The notes under the pieces are model-generated. The model made no database searches. It worked only from the letters and a program-made list of their open reading frames with translations, and had not been told where the DNA came from. Made by a program: the position numbers and the translations under genes. A stretch of 64,000 nucleotides of DNA, taken from Porites lobata. Lineage: Eukaryota; Cnidaria; Anthozoa; Scleractinia; Poritidae. The stretch is taken from NCBI GenBank assembly GCA_942486035.1, contig CALNXK010000021.1, positions 278,501-342,500 of the forward strand, read 5' to 3'. Shown piece by piece: positions 51,336-63,687 of this stretch (within the stretch, counting starts at the first letter, position 1; each line of letters begins with the position of its first letter).

Positions 51336-52183
51336 TTAAAAATTTCTTAGAACAACAGTTCCAGTGATCTGTGCTTGTAGAAGACGAGTGGCTCCGTTCG
51401 TCGTCACTCTAATGGTAGTGGTAGTGCCCTCGTCCGGGACTATAACAACCTTTTGCGAACTAAAACCTTTGCGAGAATGTATACTACAGTTCCTTTCGTT
51501 GGTGATGTCCATGTCGCTGTATGCCCAGATTAAATTAAATGCACTTATTTACCAGGCTGTAAAGTGAAATTAAAATGCCATAAGAATCAGACAAACCAAC
51601 CAATTCATCAACACAGCTTTTCTTTTCAGCCAAGGTAAGGTAGCATTAGGCTGCGTTCGAACGATCGTATTCCAGAATAAGAAGAGGCAAAAGTTACAAC
51701 TATCTTCTACCGTGATTTTTAAACCATAATAACTGTAATACTGTTTTGTAATTTTTTTTTTTCAAACAAAACTGTAGCCTGTGTCGCAGACGTAATCTAA
51801 CCACGGTTAGTAACGTCTGCGAAGCAGCGCCAAGATCCTTGTTCTGGGCCCCCAGTGGACTCAACGAATTACCGGAAGTACGTCAGTGTTAACTGTTAAT
51901 CAAATTTCCTTTCATCCTGACTGACAAATCCACAATAGCTTTTTTCAACGGACCAATCATGGCGCTTACTCAAATCCGATACACAGGTGGGGGCCTAGAA
52001 CAAGGATTTTGGCACTGTTAAGCAGACAGACCTAACCAGAACTTAGTGTAGTCTGTGGCCCAGGCTAACAGAACTGTACTCAAACATCAGTTCGTTGTAT
52101 CCACCTGTTTCAGACGAGCTGAGGTATCTGTAATCCCGGCTACCATCAGAAAGAGGTTGTGAATACCCTTGAGTAAAATAGTC
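51336..52183 (-). pseudogene. DOMON-gene 3' end pseudogene, array copy 1
   Basis: Two pieces on the minus strand correspond to the last two exons of the intact DOMON gene. At 52183-52072, after a TTGACAG acceptor, the frame reads DYFTQGYSQPLSDGSRDYRY and GGYNELMFEYS, matching exon 7. It is cut off by a ~300-bp TE-like insert (51773-52071, GCCTGTGTCGCAGAC-type ends). At 51556-51336, after TTTACAG|CCTGG, a frame-shifted stretch reads FNLIWAYSDMDITNE, then HSRKGFSSQKVVIVPDEG, matching exon 8 (FYFVWAYH..., HSRSGVSPEKYTVIP), and ends at a stop. The acceptor-to-WAY distance is out of frame with a stop, and exon 7 has lost its donor. Exons 1-6 are absent from the unit. Confidence 0.82.
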
Positions 52184-52682
52184 CTGTCAAGATGATTATT
52201 AAAGAAAGCAAGCATAATCGGGTCTTTTTTCTAACAGTTAACCAACCCTAAGGGAACTTGGAAGCCTTTTTGGTGTTTAAGTTGTTATTTGGCATACAAT
52301 ACAAACCATCGACTAGCTGGGACTACTTGTAAGTGTTATTTGGCAATTATATACAACTATCCCTAAAGGGGAGGTGAATAGTGGTGGTTTATGCCAAGGC
52401 GCGAAGCGTCGACGTATATATCCAGCGCTGTTCACCGACCCCGAGGGGGATAGTCGTTTTAGTATTTACCAGATCAGTTGGAAAAAAATTAAATAAGCGA
52501 CTTTTTGTTAATTAAACAACTCACTCAGTAAGAAATTTGTTTACAATTTACAAACATTTCAGGGATTTTGTCAAGTGCATTTTTACTATTGTTTTTGCAA
52601 ATGCAGCATGAAAATAATTTTCTACCTACCAGTAAACAATGACAAGCCAAAGTTCGTCGCTAAGTTTTATTCCGTGTTACAA

Positions 52683-52718
<36 letters not shown>

Positions 52719-53007
52719 TTTCGGTAAATACTAATAAGTTTTATCATTTTGTAACTGTAGTCTACTTTTAAAAAAAAACACAATAATTAGGTGCCCTATT
52801 TGGCTAGTTCGTAAGTGAATGGCATTTGCTACTCCCCACTCAGAAATCTTTAAGGTGAATGCGAACACACTTTCGGCGCAACGATTTGTGGGACCGTTTG
52901 CGTGGAAAGGCGTTAGTTATGATTGGTCTATGGGTATTCAAAGCCACCATTAACCATTAGTCAACAGTCATAGTCAAGCAGTTGTCTTGGAACCTTAATA
53001 ACCGCAG

Positions 53008-53142
53008 CAGGATTAGCTCAGTCGGTAGGAGCGCTTGACTGCAGAGCGGGAGGTGGTGGGTTCGATTCTCGGGGCCGGACCAATACTCAGGGTCTCAAAA
53101 TGACCGAGGAATAATGGTACTGCCTTTGACTGCTATAAAATA
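53008..53142 (+). mobile_element. SINE head fragment, array copy 1
   Basis: GGATTAGCTCAGTCGGTAGG (A box), GTGGGTTCGATTCTC (B box) and CCAATACTCAGGGTCTCAAA match the SINE at 39174-39481. An extra G in the A-box region and loss of the body after ~130 bp mark it as truncated. Confidence 0.75.
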
Positions 53143-54021
53143 ACTGTTCGAACGAGCAAATATTGTCTAGAAATTTCTAAAGTTCGACAACGGCCAAAAC
53201 TGTTTTCTGGGTAACTATTCTATTCATTCAAGATATACAGAGATTTCCATTATTTTTACTACGATTTTCAGAGGTTGTGAGTTTTTTCAGATTTCATTAC
53301 CAAGATATTACGATTATTGAAAAAGTGTCCCCTGAAATTTTCGGTATAGAGACACAGCGTCATCCATGTTCTCGAAGTCCGGACCAGACTGATGTGTCTC
53401 ATTAGATATGTCCTCCCGTAGACAACCAGCAAATCTTGCCATTTTGTTTGGTTGTTTATTAATGTATTTAAAGGGAAAGAATGGAGCACTATACTTAATA
53501 TTAAAACGTTGTCCGTCAAATATGCACGCATGACCACCCTAAAAGTAAATAATAATAATAATAATAATGGAATTTATATAGCGCTTAAACATCGCTGTTC
53601 TAAGCGCTTGGAGGACTGAGCAAGTAAAGTAAAGAACAAGAATGGAAATTTACTAATCTGCTGTATACAGCCTGCCAGTTCAAGTTTATATTTCGTTGAA
53701 TAAGAAAATCTTCCTTCTTTACAGTTCCGACATACCTAACTACACATGTAAATGAAAAGGCCAGGCCGCGGTTGTTCAAACTTTCGGTAGCGCTATCTAT
53801 ATCCACCAGATAAATCACTATGCAGCGAATAAGTCAGTTGGGGAAACTAATTGCACTATCCACTGATTCAGAGATTTATCCGGTGGATAGCACTATCCAG
53901 CCTTTGAACAACCGAGGCCAGGTGTTTCGCCGTTACTCCGCGAAGTTTTCACCACAAGACCTCATAGAATATTCAGTCCTCCTTTTTCAAACGGAATAAA
54001 GTTGGCGTGATACCCCTTCAT

Positions 54022-54391
54022 GATTGACCGCATCCTCGAGACCCAGGGGCAGATAGTGGGGACTAGGAAAAGTCTAAACGGGCGGTAAAACATGTATGGA
54101 ACGAAGAAAAGTAAAGAACGGCGAGAACAGCCCCAGGGGACAATGTCTTACCAGACCAGTTCCAAACGGTCGCCGCCGTTCTGGCTTCTGATTGGTGCCA
54201 GAAAACTTGTTTTTCTTGCACCAATCAGAAGCCGGAACGGCAGCGACCGTTTGAACTGGTCTGTTAAGACATTGTCCCCAGGGCTCTTTCGCCGTTCTTT
54301 ACTTTTCTTCGTTCCATACATATTTTTCCGCCCGTTTAGACTTTCCCTCGCCCCCTTTATCTGCCCCTGGGTCTCCGAGGATGGGGTGACC
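54022..54391. repeat. ~370-bp near-palindrome, array copy 2
   Basis: Same structure as at 49808-50180, with a few single-base losses in the arms (e.g. CCTCGAGACCC, CGTTTGAACTGG). Confidence 0.85.
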
Positions 54392-55549
54392 GTTAGTTAC
54401 AGACGATTGCTGACGTCACGCCGGGGCCATGCTTTGTGAACAAAAACAAAAGCGTTTCCCTCCGCTGGGAAAAAAAACTTTTTTTTTTCATACAAATTTT
54501 GCGAAAATAAACCTTGTTTTGTCCTCAAACATTGCCGCCTTGTCACGACTTTGAGTAACAGAGATAACAACCCGAAGGAACCTAAACTTCATAAAGTCCT
54601 ACTTTGTTAAAATGATCTGTAGGTATCTTTCGCTAATCTAGGCGGATCAACCATATTCAAAGAGAGAAAATTAGAGTCATGTCTGCGACATCGACAAACG
54701 CGAATTTCTCTCACGTGATCCAGTTTTCCCTTTAGTTCTCGTCTATTGTTCACTATAACTACACGAAAATCAGCAGAGTAACGCCAGTTTTATCTTAAAG
54801 AATTGTTTTGAGCTGTTTTCATCTGCTGTATTTTGAGAATTGTTCAATTTGAATCTGACATTTGTGGTTTGCCGTAATCGTGACCCCAATAGCCTGTTCC
54901 AGGGCTTTCAGACAGTAGACCGTGGGCGAAAAATTAGTATAGGTAATAACGTGATTTGTAGTGATATTAGGCATAAATAGCACGAGTTATATTTGAGACA
55001 ATTTTGCAATATCAAGTGGTATTTTATGCCTAATATCACGTGCAAATCATGCTATTATTTGTTTATACTACTACCCTCAAAAGATTTGTAATTTTCACGT
55101 GTAGGTATTTCAAATTAAGCTGAAATACCACTGCTCTTAGCCAATCAAATTGAAGAAATTCCTCATGCAGTAGTATAAACTAGGGAAAAAACGAGGGGAG
55201 ACGAGTAGGGAGGGAAAAGCTCCAGTCTCCCCTAATCTCTCTCCCTTCGTTTTCCCCGCGTACCTTTTTTGCTCTCGTTCCAGTTTTCTCGACGAACTCG
55301 CGCGGAACCGCTTGCTACGCAGGATACCCACCTTCTCAACGCCGCACTCTTCTATTTGAACGTTTGGAACCGGCTACGACTCTAAACCCTCTTTTATTAG
55401 TATATACTATAACTCTAAGCGCTTATAAGACTACTCCGTAGAGTTCAGGTAAACGTTTCCAGCACTTTGTCAAGTAATTGGAGCGCGTGGTATATTAAAG
55501 GTGGCCGCATAATACAAGTTCGACAGCAGTATTTTTGACTATGAGCTGT

Positions 55550-56398
55550 TAAAAAATTTCTTAGAACAACAGTTCCAGTGATCTGTGCTTGTAGAAGACG
55601 AGTGGCTCCGTTCGTCGTCACTCTAATGGTAGTGGTAGTGCCCTCGTCCGGGACTATAACAACCTTTTGCGAACTAAAACCTTTGCTAGAATGTATACTA
55701 CAGTTCCTTTCGTTGGTGATGTCCATGTCGCTGTATGCCCAGATTAAATTAAATGCACTTATTTACCAGGCTGTAAAGTGAAATTAAAATGCCATAAGAA
55801 TCAGACAAACCAACCAATTCATCAACATAGCTTTTCTTTTCAGCCAAGGTAAGGTAGCATTAGGCTGCGTTCGAACGATCGTATTCCAGAATAAGAAGAG
55901 GCAAAAGTTACAACTATCTTCTACCGTGATTTTAAACCATAATAACTGTAATACTGTTTTGTAATTTTTTTTTTTTTCAAACAAAACTGTAGCCTGCGTC
56001 GCAGACGTAATCTAACCACGGTTAGTAACGTCTGCGAAGCAGCGCCAAGATCCTTGTTCTGGGCCCCCAGTGGACTCAACGAATTACCGGAAGTACGTCA
56101 GTGTTAACTGTTAATCAAATTTCCTTTCATCCTGACTGACAAATCCACAATAGCTTTTTTCAACGGACCAATCATGGCGCTTACTCAAATCCGATACACA
56201 GGTGGGGGCCTAGAACAAGGATTTTGGCACTGTTAAGCAGACAGACCTAACCAGAACTTAGTGTAGTCTGTGGCCCAGGCTAACAGAACTGTACTCAAAC
56301 ATCAGTTCGTTGTATCCACCTGTTTCAGACGAGCTGAGGTATCTGTAATCCCGGCTACCATCAGAAAGAGGTTGTGAATACCCTTGAGTAAAATAGTC
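55550..56398 (-). pseudogene. DOMON-gene 3' end pseudogene, array copy 2
   Basis: Same two exon remnants as copy 1: exon-7-like 56398-56287, exon-8-like 55770-55550. The same insert and the same frame problem after the acceptor are present, so the damage predates the amplification. One base loss near 55550 removes the in-frame stop seen in copies 1 and 3. Confidence 0.82.
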
Positions 56399-56899
56399 CT
56401 GTCAAGATGATTATTAAAGAAAGCAAGCATAATCGGGTCTTTTTTTTTTCTAACAGTTAACCAACCCTAAGGGAACTTGGAAGCCTTTTTGGTGTTTAAG
56501 TTGTTATTTGGCATACAATACAAACCATCGACTAGCTGGGACTACTTGTAAGTGTTATTTGGCAATTATATACAACTATCCCCAAAGGGGAGGTGAATAG
56601 TGGTGGTTTATGCCAAGGCGCGAAGCGTCGACGTATATATCCAGCGCTGTTCACCGACACCGAGGGGATAGTCGTTTTAGTATTTACCAGATCAGTTAGA
56701 AAAAAATTAAATAAGCGACTTTTTGTTAATTAAACAACTCACTCAGTAAGAACTTTTTTTACAATTTACAAACATTTCGGGGATTTTGTCAAGTGCATTT
56801 TTACTATTTTTTTGCAAATGCAGCATGAAAATAATTTTCTACCTACCAGTAAACAATGACAAGCCAAAGTTCGTCGCTAAGTTTTATTCCGTGTTACGA

Positions 56900-56934
<35 letters not shown>

Positions 56935-57224
56935 ATTTCGGTAAATACTAATAAGTTTTATCATTTTGTAACGGTAGTCTACTGTTAAAAAAAACACAAT
57001 AATTAGGTGCCCTAATTGGCTAGTTCGTAAGTGAATGGCGTTTGCTACTCCCCACTCAGAAATCTTTAAGGCGAATGCGAACACACTTTCGGCGCAACGA
57101 TTTGTGGGACCGTTTGCGTGGAAAAGCGTTAGTTATGATTGGTCTATGGGTATTCAAACCAACCATTAACCATTATTCAACAGTCATAGTCAAGCAGTTG
57201 TCTTGGAACCTTAATAACCGCAGT

Positions 57225-57350
57225 AGGATTAGCTCAGTCGGTAGGAGCGCTTGACTGCAGAGCGGGAGGTCGTGGGTTCGATTCTCGGGGCCGGACCAAT
57301 ACTCAGGGTCTCAACATGACCGAGACATAATGTTACTGCCTTTGACTGCT
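57225..57350 (+). mobile_element. SINE head fragment, array copy 2
   Basis: Same fragment as at 53008, with GGTCGTGGGTTCGATTC (the ancestral-looking form) at the B box. Confidence 0.75.
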
Positions 57351-57764
57351 ATAAAATAGTTGTTCGAAAGAGCAAATATTGTCTAGAAATTTCTAAAGTT
57401 CGACAACGGCCAAAACTGTTTTCTGGATAACTATTCTATTCATTCAAGGTATACAGAGATTTCCATTATTTTTACTACGATTTTCAGAGGTTGTGAGTTT
57501 TTTTCAGATTTCATTACCAAGATATTACGATTATTGAAAAAGTGTCCCCTGAAATTTTCGGTATAGAGACACAGCGTCATCCATGTTCTCGAAGTCCGGA
57601 CCAGACTGATGTGTCTCATTAGATATGTCCTCCCGTAGACAACCAGCAAATCTTGCCATTTTGTTTGGTTGTTTATTAATGTATTTAAAGGGAAAGAATG
57701 GAGCACTATACTTAATATTAAAACGTTGTCCGTCAAATATGCACGCATGACCACCCTAAAAGTA

Positions 57765-57795
<31 letters not shown>

Positions 57796-58248
57796 GAATT
57801 TATATAGCGCTTAAACATCGCTGTTCTAAGCGCTTGGAGGACTGAGCAAGTAAAGTAAAGAACAAGAATGGAAATTTACTAATCTGCTGTATACAGCCTG
57901 CCAGTTCAAGTTTATATTTCGTTGAATAAGAAAATCTTCCTTCTTTACAGTTCCGACATACCTAACTACACATGTAAATGAAAAGGCCAGGCCGCGGTTG
58001 TTCAAACTTTCGGTAGCGCTATCTATATCCACCAGATAAATCACTATGCAGCGAATAAGTCAGTTGGGGAAACTAATTGCACTATCCACTGATTCAGAGA
58101 TTTATCTGGTGGATAGCACTATCCAGCCTTTGAACAACCGAGGCCAGGTGTTTCGCCGTTACTCCGCGAAGTTTTCACCACAAGACCTCATAGAATATTC
58201 AGTCCTCCTTTTTCAAACGGAATAAAGTTGGCGTGATACCCCTTCATG

Positions 58249-58621
58249 GGTGACCGCATCCTCGGAGACCCAGGGGCAGATAGTGGGGACTAGGAAAAGT
58301 CTAAACGGGCGGTAAAACATGTATGGAACGAAGAAAAGTAAAGAACGGCGAGAACAGCCCCAGGGGACAATGTCTTACCAGACCGGTTCCAAACGGTCGC
58401 CGCCGTTCTGGCTTCTGATTGGTGCCAGAAAACTTGTTTTTCTTGCACCAATCAGAAGCCGGAACGGCAGCGACCGTTTGGAACTGGTCTGTTAAGACAT
58501 TGTCCCCAGGGGCTCTTCTCGCCGTTCTTTACTTTTCTTCGTTCCATACATATTTTTCCGCCCGTTTAGACTTTCCGTCGCTCCCTTTATCTGCCCCTTG
58601 GTCTCCGAGGATGGGGTGACC
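58249..58621. repeat. ~370-bp near-palindrome, array copy 3
   Basis: Same structure as at 49808-50180. The arms are intact over their whole length. Confidence 0.85.
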
Positions 58622-59770
58622 GTTAGTTACAGACGATTGCTGACGTCACGCCGGGGCCATGCTTGTGAACAAAAACAAAAGCGTTTCCCTCCGCTGGGAA
58701 AAAAACTTTTTTTTTCATACAAATTTTGCGAAAATAAACCTTGTTTTGTCCTCAAACATTGCCGCCTTGTCACGACTTTGAGTAACAGAGATAACAACCC
58801 GAAGGAACCTAAACTTCATAAAGTCCTACTTTGTTAAAATGATCTGTAGGTATCTTTCGCTAATCTAGGCGGATCAACCATATTCAAAGAGAGAAAATTA
58901 GAGTCATGTCTGCGACATCGACAAACGCGAATTTCTCTCACGTGATCCAGTTTTCCCTTTAGTTCTCGTCTATTGTTCACTATAACTACACGAAAATCAG
59001 CAGAGTAACGCCAGTTTTATCTTAAAGAATTGTTTTGAGCTGTTTTCATCTGCTGTATTTTGAGAATTGTTCAATTTGAATCTGACATTTGTGGTTTGCC
59101 GTAATCGTGACCCCAATAGCCTGTTCCAGGGCTTTCAGACAGTAGACCGTGGGCGAAAAATTAGTATAGGTAATAACGTGATTTGTAGTGATATTAGGCA
59201 TAAATAGCACGAGTTATATTTGAGACAATTTTGCAATATCAAGTGGTATTTTATGCCTAATATCACGTGCAAATCATGCTATTATTTGTTTATACTACTA
59301 CCCTCAAAAGATTTGTAATTTTCACGTGTAGGTATTTCAAATTAAGCTGAAATACCACTGCTCTTAGCCAATCAAATTGAAGAAATTCCTCATGCAGTAG
59401 TATAAACTAGGGAAAAAACGAGGGGAGACGAGTAGGGAGGAAAAGCTCCAGTCTCCCCTAATCTCTCTCCCTTCGTTTTCCCCGCGTACCTTTTTTGCTC
59501 TCGTTCCAGTTTTCTCGACGAACTCGCGCGGAACCGCTTGCTACGCAGGATACCCACCTTCTCAACGCCGCACTCTTCTATTTGAACGTTTGGAACCGGC
59601 TACGACTCTAAACCCTCTTTTATTAGTATATACTATAACTCTAAGCGCTTATAAGACTACTCCGTAGAGTTCAGGCAAACGTTTCCAGCGTCAAGTAATT
59701 GGAGCGCGTGGTATATTAAAGGTGGCCGCATAATACAAGTTCGACAGCAGTATTTTTGACTATGAGCTGT

Positions 59771-60617
59771 TTAAAAATTTCTTAGAACAACAGTTCCAGT
59801 GATCTGTGCTTGTAGAAGACGAGTGGCTCCGTTCGTCGTCACTCTAATGGTAGTGGTAGTGCCCTCGTCCGGGACTATAACAACCTTTTGCGAACTAAAA
59901 CCTTTGCGAGAATGTATACTACAGTTCCTTTCGTTAGTGATGTCCATGTCGCTGTATGCCCAGATTAAATTAAATGCACTTATTTACCAGGCTGTAAAGT
60001 GAAATTAAAATGCCATAAGAATAAGACAAACCAACCAATTCATCAACACAGCTTTTCTTTTCAGCCAAGGTAAGGTAGCATTAGGCTGCGTTCGAACGAT
60101 CGTATTCCAGAATAAGAAGAGGCAAAAGTTACAACTATCTCCTACCGTGATTTTTAAACCATAATAACTGTAATACTGTTTTGTAATTTTTTTTTTCAAA
60201 CAAAACTGTAGCCTGTGTCGCAGACGTAATCTAACCACGGTTAGTAACGTCTGCGAAGCAGCGCCAAGATCCTTGTTCTGGGCCCCCAGTGGACTCAACG
60301 AATTACCGGAAGTACGTCAGTGTTAACTGTTAATCAAATTTCCTTTCATCCTGACTGACAAATCCACAATAGCTTTTTTCAACGGACCAATCATGGCGCT
60401 TACTCAAATCCGATACACAGGTGGGGGCCTAGAACAAGGATTTTGGCACTGTTAAGCAGATAGACCTAACCAGAACTTAGTGTAGTCTGTGGCCCAGGCT
60501 AACAGAACTGTACTCAAACATCAGTTCGTTGTATCCACCTGTTTCAGACGAGCTGAGGTATCTGTAATCCCGGCTACCATCAGAAAGAGGTTGTGAATAC
60601 CCTTGAGTAAAATAGTC
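59771..60617 (-). pseudogene. DOMON-gene 3' end pseudogene, array copy 3
   Basis: Exon-7-like 60617-60506 and exon-8-like 59991-59771, with the same TE-like insert and the same acceptor-proximal frame damage as the other two units. Confidence 0.82.
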
Positions 60618-61116
60618 CTGTCAAGATGATTATTAAAGAAAGCAAGCATAATCGGGTCTTTTTTCTAACAGTTAACCAACCCTAAGGGAACTTGGAAGCC
60701 TTTTTGGTGTTTAAGTTGTTATTTGGCATACAATACAAACCATCGACTAGCTGGGACTACTTGTAAGTGTTATTTGGCAATTATATACAACTATCCCCTA
60801 AAGGGGAGGTGAATAGTGGTGGTTTATGCCAAGGCGCGAAGCGTCGACGTATATATCCAGCGCTGTTCACCGACACCGAGGGGGATAGTCGTTTTAGTAT
60901 TTACCAGATCAGTTAGAAAAAAATTAAATAAGCGACTTTTTGTTAATTAAACAACTCACTCAGTAAGAACTTTTTTTACAATTTACAAACATTTCGGGGA
61001 TTTTGTCAAGTGCATTTTTACTATTTTTTTGCAAATGCAGCATGAAAATAATTTTCTACCTACCAGTAAACAATGACAAGCCAAAGTTCGTCGCTAAGTT
61101 TTATTCCGTGTTACGA

Positions 61117-61151
<35 letters not shown>

Positions 61152-61442
61152 ATTTCGGTAAATACTAATAAGTTTTATCATTTTGTAACGGTAGTCTACT
61201 GTTAAAAAAAACACAATAATTAGGTGCCCTAATTGGCTAGTTCGTAAGTGAATGGCATTTGCTACTCCCCACTCAGAAATCTTTAAGGCGAATGCGAACA
61301 CACTTTCGGCGCAACGATTTGTGGGACCGTTTGCGTGGAAAAGCGTTAGTTATGATTGGTCTATGGGTATTCAAACCAACCATTAACCATTATTCAACAG
61401 TCATAGTCAAGCAGTTGTCTTGGAACCTTAATAACCGCAGTA

Positions 61443-61567
61443 GGATTAGCTCAGTCGGTAGGAGCGCTTGACTGCAGAGCGGGAGGTCGTGGGTTCGATT
61501 CTCGGGGCCGGACCAATACTCAGGGTCTCAACATGACCGAGGAATAATGGTACTGCCTTTGACTGCT
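61443..61567 (+). mobile_element. SINE head fragment, array copy 3
   Basis: Same fragment as copies 1 and 2. Its B-box region matches copy 2. Confidence 0.75.
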
Positions 61568-62164
61568 ATAAAATAACTGTTCGAACGAGCAAATATTGTC
61601 TAGAAATTTCTAAAGTTCGACAACGGCCAAAACTGTTTTCTGGGTAACTATTCTATTCATTCAAGATATACAGAGATTTCCATTATTTTTACTACGTTTT
61701 CAGAGGTTGTGAGTTTTTTCAGATTTCATTACCAAGATATTACGATTATTGAAAAAGTGTCCCCTGAAATTTTCGGTATAGAGACACAGCGTCATCCATG
61801 TTCTCGAAGTCCGGACCAGACTGATGTGTCTCATTAGATATGTCCTCCCGTAGACAACCAGCAAATCTTGCCATTTTGTTTGGTTGTTTATTAATGTATT
61901 TAGAGGGAAAAAAAACACCTATGAACCGGCATATGGCGCTTTTCCATGCTAGCATTTCAGAGTGGATAAGCTTGCGGAGCCGGTTCAGTAGAAATGTACA
62001 GAAATGAGAGAGAGAAAACTTGCGCAAGAATAGAGAAGGCTGCTTCTCTTTCTGCTAGTGTCCTCCTGTTTTGTGCGCATCACTCATCTTGTCCCTTTCT
62101 TCTCGTTAGTGTCTTCCAATAGTTCGCGGGTCATTTTTCCCGCCTTTCCTCCCTCCAACGCTGA

Positions 62165-62271
62165 ATGCCGGATCCAGACCTTGACATAAGGGGGGGGGAG
62201 GGGCAGGTCATCCAGACCCTGAGATAAAGGGGGCCGGGGCCTCCCAGGCCCCTTCCCTGGATCCGACACTG
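62165..62271. repeat. MITE with CCGGATCCAGACC ends
   Basis: TGCCGGATCCAGACCTTGA at the left mirrors CTGGATCCGACACTGA at the right. The interior is G-rich then C-rich. It is related in style to 6940-7084. Confidence 0.5.
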
Positions 62272-62660
62272 AGATATAATCATTATTAACTGGTTATCAT
62301 TCAGATGAAAAGCTTTTTGACACTGTTTAAAGCCCAACGTAGGGCGCCTTTTCATAGTATATGACTGTCCAAACTCCTTTCAGCTAGTAATTTGTTAAAC
62401 GTGTTTATTTTTAGCATTGGGCGGCGAAAAATCATTAATTGAAACGAAGACAACGTTTGCTTGAATATCAACGTCGTTGGGAACAAATCGGAATAGATAT
62501 TATCCTGAATTGAGCATGAAGAAACGAGGGAAGCAATAGCTCATGTCAGTCCCCAACGTGCCCACTCCGGCTATCATCGATTCTCACCTCCGTTTCTCCC
62601 TTCTGCCTGGCAGAATAGTGGGGTCGCGGTCGGCGAAAAGGAAAAATCAGCGAAAAACTC

Positions 62661-62672
62661 TGCGCATGCGCA
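62661..62672. promoter_or_regulatory. NRF-1-type site TGCGCATGCGCA
   Basis: A perfect 12-bp palindrome matching the animal NRF-1 consensus YGCGCAYGCGCR. It is ~850 bp upstream of the putative exon at 63517. No transcript start is known nearby, so function is conjectural. Confidence 0.3.
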
Positions 62673-63516
62673 TTTTAAGCGTGTTTGTTTTTGTATTGTT
62701 TTTGTCACTAATTAGAGATTTGCGTTACTACCTAACTGAATGTAATAGGGAATCTTATTTGTTAATGAGATCTGATCTTTTAACACAAGGGCGTGCATAA
62801 AATTAGATAATTACGCAAGGGCACTCTCTTGCATCGCATTTACATGATGCTTTGTCGAATTTATTTGCCGAAACAATCTTGAACATTAAAACTTAAAATA
62901 ATTAAGCGGACTTTTCCGTATATTTCCTGTCATAAAACAGTTATTTGTGCATGGAAATTATCCCGCGACCATTGTTTATTTGTCGCTTTCCGTGCACCTG
63001 CCAGCAGACCCAACTCAATTGTCTTCCGCAAAGTATTTATATCCATCGAGATTGTTGCTTAATTCAATGTGCAAATTAGGTCGATGTTACTAATAGCAAT
63101 ATATTGCTCAAAGTCAGCAGCGATAGGACCTAGGTTAGCTGTTTATCGATCAATTGATACCGTGAGGCTCCATTTTCAGTTCAATTTAACTCCCCTCAAG
63201 TCTAGTTGGTTTCGGGATTGGCAGAAGTGCATACTCATATTTGAGAATGTGGCTGAAATTTATGCGATGAATGCAGTCGGGCTGTAGAAGTTGTCAACTT
63301 GTACTCACCTTTCATTACGTTTTCCTTAATATCATCGTTAGCAAAAACAGAGATCGGTCCATCTTTCACGACGCAAAGGATGTGTAAATTTATCCCAATA
63401 CGGGGAAGGTGAAGAGAAATTAGCAAGGACCACTAAGGAGCTATCCTTAAAACACAACACTGTTAAGTGTTGAAAACAATTAGATCGAGATCGTTCGATC
63501 GAGCTTACGTTCAACC

Positions 63517-63687
63517 ATGGAGGTTCTCAGTGTATTTCATCGACTTGTACCGGGTCGCCGGCAAAGGGGTAGGTATCGACTCAGCTCCTCTCAAGCGGCT
63601 GAGAGTGTAAACCGAAGTATGGATAGCATTTTGGACGATCTCGAGGAAGCAAAAAGGAGACGCCGATTATCGTACCCGACATCGGAG
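63517..63687 (+). CDS. Putative first coding exon of an unrecognised gene (continues beyond window)
   Basis: ATG (context ACCATGG, an ideal start) opens a 57-codon frame that ends at a canonical donor, TCGGAG|GTAGGC. The peptide is basic and polar: MEVLSVFHRLVPGRRQRG, then SSSQAAESVNRSMDSILDDL, then EEAKRRRRLSYPTSE. The middle looks like an amphipathic helix and RRRR could be a nuclear signal. I do not recognise the family. The next exon would lie beyond 64000, so the call rests on start context, codon content and the donor only. Confidence 0.4.

Larger units (their letters stand above)
49238..53480. repeat. 4.2-kb tandem unit, copy 1
   Basis: First of three head-to-tail copies; the junction word is ATGGAGCACTATACTTAATA at 49238, 53481 and 57698. 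Unit content in order: an (AAT)n tract with TTTATATAGCGCTTAAACAT, a family A MITE (49545-49704), a ~370-bp near-palindrome (49808-50180), a family E MITE (50721-50968), decayed DOMON exons (51336-52183, minus), an ACTATCCC-ended element (~52354-52450) and a SINE head (53008-53142). Copy 1 differs from 2 and 3 in the same way at several sites (e.g. AATAGCGTG against AATAACGTG), so copies 2 and 3 look more recently related. Confidence 0.95.
53481..57697. repeat. 4.2-kb tandem unit, copy 2
   Basis: Same order of parts as copy 1: family A MITE ~53768-53919, near-palindrome ~54022-54391, family E MITE ~54938-55182, DOMON pseudoexons 55550-56398, SINE head 57225-57350. The (AAT)n tract is shorter. 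Unit length is 4217 bp against 4243 for copy 1. Confidence 0.95.
57698..61910. repeat. 4.2-kb tandem unit, copy 3
   Basis: Family A MITE ~57985-58143, near-palindrome ~58249-58621, family E MITE ~59162-59406, DOMON pseudoexons 59771-60617, SINE head 61443-61567. The array stops at TGTATTTAGAGGGAAA (~61910), after which the sequence is unique. A short deletion is seen near 59690 relative to copies 1 and 2 (missing ACTTTG). Confidence 0.95.
61911..63516. other. Unique region between the array and the last putative exon
   Basis: A G-rich element (62165-62271) and a TGCGCATGCGCA site (62661-62672) are visible. A minus-strand stretch near 63420-63310 ending in AAAG|GTGAGT is open but has no acceptable start or acceptor. 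Confidence 0.45.

Noticed and set aside
53268..53537. Minus-strand frames at unit ends, including GCLREDISNETHQSGPDFEN
   Set aside because: Reads like possible old coding sequence but no splice sites, start or family could be supported.
63310..63426. Minus-strand frame with a good donor (ATGAAAG|GTGAGT)
   Set aside because: No in-frame ATG and no acceptor with a pyrimidine tract upstream; may be chance or a non-coding exon.
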